This document shows, piece after piece, positions 50,066 through 57,253 of a stretch of DNA of 64,000 nt. This DNA comes from HXMU1420-2 sp034670145. GTDB taxonomy: Bacteria > Pseudomonadota > Alphaproteobacteria > Rhodobacterales > Rhodobacteraceae. The stretch lies in NCBI GenBank assembly GCA_034670145.1, contig JAXMOA010000001.1:310001-374000 (forward strand), written 5' to 3'. Both the position numbers and the translations under genes were made by a program. Each line of letters begins with the position of its first letter. Position 1 is the first letter of the stretch. Below the pieces are notes generated by a model. The model saw only the letters and a program-made list of their open reading frames with translations. It did no database searches and was not told where the DNA came from.

Positions 50066-51477
50066 AGCCGATCCCCCAATAAAAACTCTGCCGCCCGATC
50101 CAGCCGAATATGCGGCGGCCCGTCCCCGGCCCGCAAGGACATTGGCGCCGGCGCAAAGGACATCACGCCAAAATCGGCATCCAGCCAGGCGTCGACCCCG
50201 CTGCGGGCCACGCCCAACAGCTCCATCGGGTCTTGGGGCAAGGCGCCGGGATAGAACACCTTTTGCGCGCCGGTCTCCAAAACGGTCCCCCGCACACAGG
50301 CCAGCTCCTGCGCCCCATGGGTGCGCATTTCTTCTGTGGTGGCCCGCAGCGCGGCAATCGCCATCGCGCCCGTCTGTGCCCCGGCAAACTGGGCCCGGTC
50401 GCGGGCGTCGCGGGTGATCGCCTCCATGATTGCCGTCAAACCCGCATGTTGCGTGTGATGCAGATGATCCGCCTTGGTCGCCGCAAACAGGATCTTCTCG
50501 ACCCGCCGCCCGGACAAAAGCCGCGCCAGCCAGGGCGTGCGCCCGGGGCGAAACGCCCCCAATATATCGACCATCGCCTGGCGCATGTCCTCGACCGCCT
50601 GCGGACCCTGATGAATCGCGCCCAGCACATCGGTCAGCACCACCTGCCGGTCAATCCGCGAAAAATGATCGCGGAAAAATGGCTGCACCACCTTGGACTT
50701 ATAGGCCTCGAACCGCCGCTCCATCTCGCGGTGCAAGGACCGGCGCTGCGAAGAGCCGGCCACCGGGATGGGCGCAAAGGTCAGCACGGGCGAGCCCTCC
50801 AGATCACCGGGCAGCAGGAACCGCCCCGGCGTACAGTCGGAAAACCCCTCTGCGCGCGCGGCATTCAGATAAGAGGTGAAGCGCGCCGCCAGATCCTGCG
50901 CCAGGGCCTCGTCATGCGGCGCCTGCGGATCTGCGGCGCGGGCGCGCTCCATGAACCCCTGCGCGCAGGCGCGTTTGTCAATCCGCGCCAGAACGTCCGC
51001 GGACCAGGCATCATAGGATTTATCCATCAAGCCCAGATCCAGCAGCCATTCGCCCGGATAATCCACAATATCCAGATGCACCGTCCGCGGCCCCTGCAAC
51101 CCCGACAGCAACCCCGCCGGGCGCACCTTGAGCGACAAGCGCAGCTCGCTCACCGCGCGCGTGCTGTCAGGCCAATGCGGCTCTGGCCCGGTCAAGGCCG
51201 CCATATGCGCCTCATAGGCAAAGCGCGGCACCGTATCATCCGGCTGGGGCTGCAAATAGGCCGCCACGATCCGCCCGTCCCGCGCCGCCGACAGGCCGGT
51301 CATCCGCCCGCGATCCAGCAGGTTCGCCACCAGCGAGGTGATGAACACCGTTTTGCCCGACCGCGCCAGCCCCGTAACGCCCAGCCGGACCACCGGCTCG
51401 AACAGCGTTTCCGTCACCGCATCGCCCGCAGCCTCGATCCGGCGCAAAACTGTGTCGGCAATTGTCCCGATAACCAA
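50062..51477 (-). CDS. YcjX-type (DUF463) P-loop NTPase
   Basis: A 471-residue YcjX/DUF463 protein. The P-loop is GLARSGKT at 36-43 and the G3-like segment is DIVDYPGEW near 125-133. Long family-specific C-terminal blocks follow (PFFRDHFSRIDRQVVLTDVL near 275). The only start that fits the family N-terminus is TTG at 51477, with GGCGGA just upstream. It is predicted to hydrolyse GTP or ATP and act with the YcjF-type membrane partner encoded two genes down. The region upstream carries three palindromic 27-bp repeats. Confidence 0.88.
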   Translation of the reverse strand: MVIGTIADTVLRRIEAAGDAVTETLFEPVVRLGVTGLARSGKTVFITSLVANLLDRGRMTGLSAARDGRIVAAYLQPQPDDTVPRFAYEAHMAALTGPEPHWPDSTRAVSELRLSLKVRPAGLLSGLQGPRTVHLDIVDYPGEWLLDLGLMDKSYDAWSADVLARIDKRACAQGFMERARAADPQAPHDEALAQDLAARFTSYLNAARAEGFSDCTPGRFLLPGDLEGSPVLTFAPIPVAGSSQRRSLHREMERRFEAYKSKVVQPFFRDHFSRIDRQVVLTDVLGAIHQGPQAVEDMRQAMVDILGAFRPGRTPWLARLLSGRRVEKILFAATKADHLHHTQHAGLTAIMEAITRDARDRAQFAGAQTGAMAIAALRATTEEMRTHGAQELACVRGTVLETGAQKVFYPGALPQDPMELLGVARSGVDAWLDADFGVMSFAPAPMSLRAGDGPPHIRLDRAAEFLLGDRL

Positions 51478-51497
51478 AATTCCGCCCCGCCTGGTTT

Positions 51498-51578
51498 CGT
51501 CACCTCTGGTGACCCGCCTATTCCCGTCACCTCTGGTGACCCGCCCGTTTCCGTCACCTCAGGTGATTTGCAGACAAG
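51498..51578. repeat. Three 27-bp direct repeats, each holding a palindrome
   Basis: Three consecutive units of exactly 27 bp, at 51498-51524, 51525-51551 and 51552-51578. Each carries TCACC-TCT-GGTGA, or TCACC-TCA-GGTGA in the third, at 51500-51512, 51527-51539 and 51554-51566. The flanks of units 1 and 2 (CCCGCC, TTTC/TTCC) are nearly identical; the flank of unit 3 differs. They lie in the divergent promoter region of ycjX and truA. Confidence 0.85.
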
Positions 51579-51645
51579 ATAGGCATCCCGCGCCAACGAA
51601 GCCAGAGGCTTGCAGGCCAAACCGCTGCGCGCTACCAGCTTTGCC

Positions 51646-52419
51646 ATGCCCAGATACGCACTTAAAATCGAATATCACGGGGCGCCGTTCTCTGGCTGGC
51701 AGAGGCAGAAAGGCCTGCCCTCCGTCCAAGGTGCCATAGAACAGGCCCTCTCCCGGCTCGAACCGGGCCCCCACACGATCGGAGCCGCCGGCCGTACGGA
51801 TGCCGGCGTCCATGCCATCGGACAGGTCGCCCATTGCGACATGATCAAGGAATGGACCCCCTATCGCCTGTCAGAGGCGCTGAATTATCATCTGAAACCG
51901 GCCCCTGTGGGCATTGTGGACTGCGCCCGCGTCGATGATGACTGGCACGCCCGCTTTACCGCCGTGCAACGCCGGTACTTCTTTCGCCTGCTCACCCGCC
52001 GCGCGCCAGAGACCCTGGATGCGGGGTTGGTCTGGCGGGTCGGTCATACGCTCGACACCGATCAGATGCAGGCCGCAGCCGACATTCTGGTGGGGCACCA
52101 CGATTTCACAACTTTCCGCTCGACCGTCTGCCAATCGGCCAGCCCGGTCAAAACGCTGGATGAATTGCGAATCGAACCCGCCATCGGGCGCTCTGGCCCC
52201 GAGGTGCATTTTCATGTGCGCGCCCGCTCGTTCCTGCACAATCAGGTCCGCAGCTTTGTCGGCACATTGGAACGGGTGGGCGCCGGCGGCTGGACACCAG
52301 AAGACGTGCGCCGCGCGCTCAACGCGCGCAGCCGCTCGGCCTGCGGACCGGTTTCTCCGCCGCAGGGGCTTTATCTGGCCGGGGTGCAATACCCGGATGA
52401 TCCGTTTAGCAACGCTTAA
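51646..52419 (+). CDS. truA: tRNA pseudouridine(38-40) synthase
   Basis: A 257-residue TruA that converts uridines 38-40 of the tRNA anticodon stem to pseudouridine. Catalytic Asp52 is in GRTDAGVHA. YHGAPFSGWQ at 10-19 and the RARSFLHNQVR stretch near 200 are also typical. ATG 51646 fits the family N-terminus. Its TAA stop shares a TTAA with the stop of the convergent Rieske gene. Confidence 0.96.
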   Translation: MPRYALKIEYHGAPFSGWQRQKGLPSVQGAIEQALSRLEPGPHTIGAAGRTDAGVHAIGQVAHCDMIKEWTPYRLSEALNYHLKPAPVGIVDCARVDDDWHARFTAVQRRYFFRLLTRRAPETLDAGLVWRVGHTLDTDQMQAAADILVGHHDFTTFRSTVCQSASPVKTLDELRIEPAIGRSGPEVHFHVRARSFLHNQVRSFVGTLERVGAGGWTPEDVRRALNARSRSACGPVSPPQGLYLAGVQYPDDPFSNA

Positions 52420-53618
52420 CGGATCATATCAAAGTAAGTTTTGTAAAATCCCGTGATGCCCCATTCCATATCCGACAAGGGGCCGGGCACAAAGCGGTGG
52501 GAATTGACGCCTTGCTGGTTGTGGCGAATGATGCGTTCGTCATCCAGCGATGTGACATGCCACAACCAGGTCAGATCCTCGACGTTGTAATCGCGCCCCT
52601 CCTGCGCCTCCTCGCGCACATACCACTCGATCTGAATATCCGTCTCTTGCAGGCTGCGCGGCACAAACCGATAGCCAACCAGATGATCGCCATAGATCAG
52701 GAAAAAGCTGAGCGGGCCCACCGCCAGATCCGTCGCCCCGCCATCCAGACCGCCCAGACGTCCCAGAACCGGCGCGACCGCCGCGCCGGATTTGCTGCCG
52801 GTGAGATAGCCGGGAAACAGCGGGTAGCGGCGCCAATAGACATCCGCGCCGGGTGCGACGGCATCCGCCCCGGTCTGATTGACCTCTTCCACACTCAGGC
52901 CGATCCCTGCCATTCGTTCGTGCAAATCGGGCAGAAACGCCTGCACCTGATCGGGGTCCTTCAGTGAATGGCTGCGGGCATATTCCTTGTGCGAGGGCGC
53001 GCAATGATAGCATTCCAGATAGTTTTCCAGCGCCAGCTTCCAGTTTGCCGGAACCGGATAAGACGCCCGATGCGCCATCTTCATCCGGGCCAGTTCGAAC
53101 GGCGCGGCCAGTTCTGCAATGGCGGCCAGCCCGGGCTCCAGATCCGGCGCATCCTGATCCACACAGACAAAGATCAACCCCTCAAAGATCCGGATCCGGG
53201 CCGCAAACAACCCATAGTCCGCCGGATCAAAGTCAGGACCCATCAAACGCCCGTTGCGCAATTTCCCCGACAGATCAAAGGTCCAGGCATGATAAGGGCA
53301 CACAAAACTGCGCGCCGAGCCTGACGCCTCCAGGCAAACCCGGCTGCCGCGATGACGGCAGACGTTCAGATGCGCCCGCACCTGCCCCTCACCATCGCGC
53401 ACCACAATCACCGATTCCTGCGCATATTCGAACACAAAGAAATCGCCCGGCTCGGCCACCTGACTGATATGGCCCACCCAGATCCAATTGTGGCTCCAGA
53501 ACCGTTGGATGTCGTGATCAAACACGGCCTGCGACGCATAGAAATGACGCGGCAACGCGAAACCTTCGCGGTGCTGATCAATCAAGTCACGCATCATCGT
53601 CAGATCATCCTGGGTCAT
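52416..53618 (-). CDS. Rieske aromatic-ring-hydroxylating-type oxygenase, alpha subunit
   Basis: A 400-residue oxygenase. Rieske cluster ligands are Cys87-x-His89 (CRHRGSRVC) and Cys107-x-x-His110 (CPYHAWTF). Mononuclear iron ligands are probably His205 and His210 in LECYHCAPSH, with a C-terminal Asp. Length and the ENYLECYHC stretch suit the group that includes glycine betaine and choline/carnitine monooxygenases as well as aromatic dioxygenases. No reductase or beta subunit lies beside it. Glycine betaine demethylation would connect with the carnitine island 9 kb away, but the sequence does not prove this. Confidence 0.88.
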   Translation of the reverse strand: MTQDDLTMMRDLIDQHREGFALPRHFYASQAVFDHDIQRFWSHNWIWVGHISQVAEPGDFFVFEYAQESVIVVRDGEGQVRAHLNVCRHRGSRVCLEASGSARSFVCPYHAWTFDLSGKLRNGRLMGPDFDPADYGLFAARIRIFEGLIFVCVDQDAPDLEPGLAAIAELAAPFELARMKMAHRASYPVPANWKLALENYLECYHCAPSHKEYARSHSLKDPDQVQAFLPDLHERMAGIGLSVEEVNQTGADAVAPGADVYWRRYPLFPGYLTGSKSGAAVAPVLGRLGGLDGGATDLAVGPLSFFLIYGDHLVGYRFVPRSLQETDIQIEWYVREEAQEGRDYNVEDLTWLWHVTSLDDERIIRHNQQGVNSHRFVPGPLSDMEWGITGFYKTYFDMIR

Positions 53619-53820
53619 GGCGGCCTCTTTGCTGCTGACACAGCCCGTCTTCGGCCCTGCCGATAGGCTGTGATCAATTTGTCCTGGTCATAAACGGCCA
53701 AAACCAGCAGTCAGACGCCCGCGCCTGGCTGCTCGGCTTTAGCTCCGGAACTCTGATCCCAAGTTATTTGGCTGTCCAGCCCCCAGCGCCAAAAATCGAC
53801 CGGGCCCTGGTGCCGCGCCC

Positions 53821-53955
53821 CTATTGCATGGCCCCCAGCCGCGTTGACTCGCTCGAAAACCGGTCAGACGAGGAAAACCCCATCTGTCCCAGCCCCAGAT
53901 TGACCAAAATCGCGACCACGAAAATGCCCACAAACCCCGCCAACATCGCTTTCAT
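53821..53955 (-). CDS. 44-residue membrane protein at the end of the formate dehydrogenase operon
   Basis: ATG 53955 to TAG 53821 gives a 44-residue protein. A hydrophobic helix lies at about 4-24 (MLAGFVGIFVVAILVNLGLG), followed by a Ser-rich polar tail. AGGAAGGG sits 5 bp before the ATG, and the start is 11 bp after the stop of the WD40-cytochrome c gene, so it is almost surely translated in the same operon. Too short for most gene callers. It may be a small subunit or assembly factor of the cytochrome or the formate dehydrogenase. I know no named family. Confidence 0.7.
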   Translation of the reverse strand: MKAMLAGFVGIFVVAILVNLGLGQMGFSSSDRFSSESTRLGAMQ

Positions 53956-53966
53956 TTCGACCCTTC

Positions 53967-55343
53967 CTATTGCGCCGTTTCGCGCCGTAAAAACTCTATC
54001 AGATCCATTCGATCCTGCGGCTTCACGATCCGCTGCATCGGCATTTTCGAATCCGGTATAAAAACATCCGGCCCCTCGTCAAACAGCGCATTGATCGTCT
54101 CTTCCGACCAGATGATATCCGCCGTGCGCAGCACCTGCGAATAGCGGTACCCCGGCAACGCACCGGCGCGGCGGCCAAAGACACCGTGCAATGTGGGCCC
54201 GGCCTTGCGCGCGCCAGACCCCGTCAGGGCGTGGCAGATCGAGCATTTGCGCATGAACTGGCGCTCGCCATTGCTCATGCTGTCCGCCTCGCGCAGAAAG
54301 CTGCGCCCGGCGACGTCCACAGGCTCGAACCGGTCCATCAGGGCCACCGGCCAGGCGTAGATCACATCATCCAGACCGCCCGCATAGATCGTCTGCCCAT
54401 CCGGCGAAAACGCCAAGGCCCAGATCGGCCCGGCGCGGACAGCGCGGAAATCCCGGGCGATGCGCCAGGTCTGCGTGTCGATCATCATGATATAGCCATG
54501 ACCATCCCCCACCGCCAGCTGGCCCGTGTCCGCATTGTAGTCCATCGCCAATATCGGCCGCCGGTCCAGCGTGAAATCATGCAATGGCGCCGCCGTTTCC
54601 GGGTCGATGACCCGCGTGCCCCCATCCACAGCCCCATAGGCCAGCCAGCGCCCCTGCGGATCCGCGATCAGTTCGTTTATCCCGAACCCGTGGCGCACCA
54701 GAAACCGGGGCGGGCGGGCGCCTGTCAGATCATAGGCCACGATATCCCCGCCCGAGGTCGCCGCAAACAGCCGCTGGCCATCGGGCGCAAAGACCACATC
54801 ACTGAACCCGGCATTGCGCTGATCCAGGACATGCTCTGCCGCGCCCGCGTCGCCCTGCCCGGTCACATCCCACAACCGCACAGAGCCATCCCAGCTGGCC
54901 GAGGCCACCCTTGTGCCATCCGGCGAAACATCCAGATCCGTCACCTTGCCCTTGTGGCGTCCCAACCGGCGGCCTTCTGCACCCGCAGCGGATCCAACCC
55001 CGGACCATAGCCAAACGGCAAAGTCATCCCCCCCCGATACAAGCCGGTCCGGCCCCAGGAACAGCAAATCGACAACCGCCGCATCATGCCCTTCCAGCCA
55101 CAGCGGCACGCCCTGCGTCCAGACGCCGACCGAATTGTCAAAACTCGCGCTGGCCACCTGACCGTCGACAGACACCGACAGCCCCATGACCGGCCCCCCA
55201 TGGCCCTTGAAGGTATCAAACTCCTGCTCCTGCGCCTGCACCCCTGCGGCGCAGACAATCGCCGCCAGATTGGCCCAGATCACGCCCCAGCGCGCCCGCG
55301 CCAGGGTGCAACATTCTGTCAGAATGCCAGGACCGGCCCGCAT
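53967..55343 (-). CDS. WD40-repeat protein fused to a C-terminal cytochrome c domain
   Basis: A 458-residue exported protein with a signal-like hydrophobic segment at about 20-37. Residues about 42-350 hold some seven WD40 repeats: WD-type ends such as SVRLWDV and VIYAWPV, with the GH starts GHGGPV and GHDAAV. Residues about 355-458 are a class I cytochrome c. Heme binds at CSICH (367-371), with a Met ligand in SKMPM (434 or 436). The ATG directly follows the TAA of the cytochrome b subunit gene (TAAATG). A beta-propeller fused to a cytochrome next to formate dehydrogenase suggests a periplasmic electron carrier or docking unit. Confidence 0.9.
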   Translation of the reverse strand: MRAGPGILTECCTLARARWGVIWANLAAIVCAAGVQAQEQEFDTFKGHGGPVMGLSVSVDGQVASASFDNSVGVWTQGVPLWLEGHDAAVVDLLFLGPDRLVSGGDDFAVWLWSGVGSAAGAEGRRLGRHKGKVTDLDVSPDGTRVASASWDGSVRLWDVTGQGDAGAAEHVLDQRNAGFSDVVFAPDGQRLFAATSGGDIVAYDLTGARPPRFLVRHGFGINELIADPQGRWLAYGAVDGGTRVIDPETAAPLHDFTLDRRPILAMDYNADTGQLAVGDGHGYIMMIDTQTWRIARDFRAVRAGPIWALAFSPDGQTIYAGGLDDVIYAWPVALMDRFEPVDVAGRSFLREADSMSNGERQFMRKCSICHALTGSGARKAGPTLHGVFGRRAGALPGYRYSQVLRTADIIWSEETINALFDEGPDVFIPDSKMPMQRIVKPQDRMDLIEFLRRETAQ

Positions 55344-56549
55344 TTACTCAGCAGGGGTTTGGCTGCCCGCGGGGGGCGCCTTTTGCTTGGCCTTGACTTC
55401 TTCCAGCCAGATCGAGTGATGCTGATGCGCCCAGGCTTCGTCCACTTCGCCCGACCCCATCGCATCATAGGCCCCCTCCATACCGACGGTCCCGATATAA
55501 ATATGGGCGATGATGATCACCATCAGGCCAAAGGATACGATCGCATGCCACAGCTGCGCATATTGCATCTCTTCCTGCGGGCTCAGCTGCGTCGGCAGCA
55601 GATCCAGGCCGACCCAGCCGGGCACGCCAATATTGTTCAATATGCCAAAGGTCTTGGCAAAGAGCGGCATTTCGAATGGAAACAACAGAGACAGGCCAGA
55701 GGCCGCAATCGACGCTCCCAGCACGATCACCGACCAGAAAACCACCTTCTGACCGGCGTTGAACTTCTTCGCCGGCGGGTGCTTTTTGCCGATGATACCA
55801 CCGGCCTGCGCGATCCAGACCAGATCGGTCCGGTCCGGCAAATTATGCGCAACCCACATCACAAACACCATGATCAGGCCCAGAATGAACGCCCAGGCCA
55901 CGTTGTTATGCACCCATTTGCCATAGATCAGCAGCGCCGAGTTCACCTCGGGACCGAACACAGGCAGGATGAACACCCGGCCGAACAGGTTCATCAGACC
56001 CGTCAAAGCCAGCAAGATAAAGGAACCCGCCAGCATCCAATGGGCAAAACGCTCCACCGCCTTGAACCGGGTCACCGTCCGCCCGGCAGGCGCGCCATCC
56101 ACCCGAATGCGCCCGCGCAGCACAAAGAAAACAGTCAGCAGGCCAATCATACCCAGCAAGGCGTAGCCGCCATAGGTCCGCAACGGGCCCTCGCGGAAGG
56201 TCAGCCAGGCCATGCCGCCGTCCTGCACCAGAACCTTGGCCACATCGCCGCCCGCCGAAACCGTCACATCCGCCGAGCCATAGCGCAGCGCGCGCCAGCC
56301 TTCGGCATCCGAAACACCCCCCATGGTGCCCAGCTGCTCGGCCAGCCCGGGCGCGCGCGACGGATCGCCGACATTGGTCCGGCGAAACGCGTCATCCACC
56401 TTTTCGCCACGCTGGCGCGCCAGGATGTCTTCGAGGGTCTGCGCCCCGCCCGTCGCACTCCGGTCCGGCGCAGGTGCGCCCTCCTCAGCGGCCAGCGGCT
56501 GCGCAAGGCATAGCGCCGCCAGAACTGCCATCAGCAATGCACGGATCAT
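55344..56549 (-). CDS. fdhC: Formate dehydrogenase gamma subunit (cytochrome b556)
   Basis: A 401-residue membrane subunit. The signal peptide covers 1-21. About 110 periplasmic residues follow, a longer N-terminal extension than FdnI. Four cytochrome-b-type helices with heme-binding histidines come next (RFAHWMLAGS, KWVHNNVAWAF, LWHAIVSFGL). It passes electrons from the Fe-S subunit to quinone. ATG 56549 has GGGAG upstream. A hairpin separates it from the beta subunit gene. The WD40-cytochrome c gene follows with no gap. Confidence 0.92.
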   Translation of the reverse strand: MIRALLMAVLAALCLAQPLAAEEGAPAPDRSATGGAQTLEDILARQRGEKVDDAFRRTNVGDPSRAPGLAEQLGTMGGVSDAEGWRALRYGSADVTVSAGGDVAKVLVQDGGMAWLTFREGPLRTYGGYALLGMIGLLTVFFVLRGRIRVDGAPAGRTVTRFKAVERFAHWMLAGSFILLALTGLMNLFGRVFILPVFGPEVNSALLIYGKWVHNNVAWAFILGLIMVFVMWVAHNLPDRTDLVWIAQAGGIIGKKHPPAKKFNAGQKVVFWSVIVLGASIAASGLSLLFPFEMPLFAKTFGILNNIGVPGWVGLDLLPTQLSPQEEMQYAQLWHAIVSFGLMVIIIAHIYIGTVGMEGAYDAMGSGEVDEAWAHQHHSIWLEEVKAKQKAPPAGSQTPAE

Positions 56550-56584
56550 GGTCGTACTCCCAAAAAGCTGTGAATGAAGCAGTG

Positions 56585-56616
56585 AACCCGGGCGGCCTGC
56601 GACAGTCGCCCGGGTT
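56585..56616 (-). terminator. Intercistronic hairpin between beta and gamma formate dehydrogenase genes
   Basis: AACCCGGGCG, 12-nt loop, CGCCCGGGTT, a perfect 10-bp stem 29 bp after the beta-subunit stop. No T-run follows on the minus strand, so it more likely stabilises mRNA or sets subunit ratios than ends transcription. This is inference. Confidence 0.6.
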
Positions 56617-56645
56617 TGTTGGTTCAGATCGGCATCAAGGCCGGA

Positions 56646-57239
56646 TCAGCCGCCTTTTTGCTCATAGGCGGTGCCCCAGCCCCATGCGCCCGAGCCAAAG
56701 CCGCGTGCAACAACACGCTCACGGTAGATCGCCGACACAATGTCGCCGTCCCCCGCCAACAGGGCTTTGGTTGAACACATCTCGGCACAGATCGGCAATT
56801 TGCCTTCCGCGATCCGGTTGCGACCGTATTTCGCGAATTCCGCAGTCGAATGCGTCTCTTCCGGGCCACCGGCACAGAATGTGCATTTGTCCATCTTGCC
56901 ACGCGATCCGAAATTGCCCGCCTGCGGGAACTGCGGCGCGCCAAACGGACACGCATAGAAACAGTAGCCACAGCCGATGCACAGATCTTTGGAGTGCAGG
57001 ACGACGCCTTCATCATTCTGATAAAAGCAATCGACCGGACACACAGCCATACATGGCGCATCCGAACAATGCATACAGGCGACCGAGATCGACCGCTCGC
57101 CCGGGTCACCATCCTTGATGGTGACGACGCGGCGCCGGTTGATCCCCCAGGGCACCTCATGCTCGTTCTTACACGCTGTCACACAGGCGTTGCATTCAAT
57201 GCAACGCTCTGCATCACAGAGGAACTTTGCTCTAGCCAT
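56646..57239 (-). CDS. fdhB: Formate dehydrogenase beta subunit (4x[4Fe-4S])
   Basis: A 197-residue ferredoxin-type subunit. Four cysteine clusters are complete: CIECNACVTAC near 13-23, CMHCSDAPCMAVC near 55-67, CIGCGYCFYAC near 86-96 and KCTFC near 118-122, with further cysteines at ICAEMC. It carries electrons from the catalytic subunit to the membrane cytochrome b. It is shorter than FdnH (about 290) because it lacks the C-terminal membrane anchor; the gamma subunit must hold the complex. It lies 14 bp after the alpha gene. Confidence 0.95.
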   Translation of the reverse strand: MARAKFLCDAERCIECNACVTACKNEHEVPWGINRRRVVTIKDGDPGERSISVACMHCSDAPCMAVCPVDCFYQNDEGVVLHSKDLCIGCGYCFYACPFGAPQFPQAGNFGSRGKMDKCTFCAGGPEETHSTAEFAKYGRNRIAEGKLPICAEMCSTKALLAGDGDIVSAIYRERVVARGFGSGAWGWGTAYEQKGG

Positions 57240-57253
57240 TCTTCATTCCTCCC

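Noticed and set aside
51498..51578. CRISPR array
   Set aside because: Only three copies, 27-bp period without unique spacers, each unit a palindrome in a promoter region, and no cas genes in the window.
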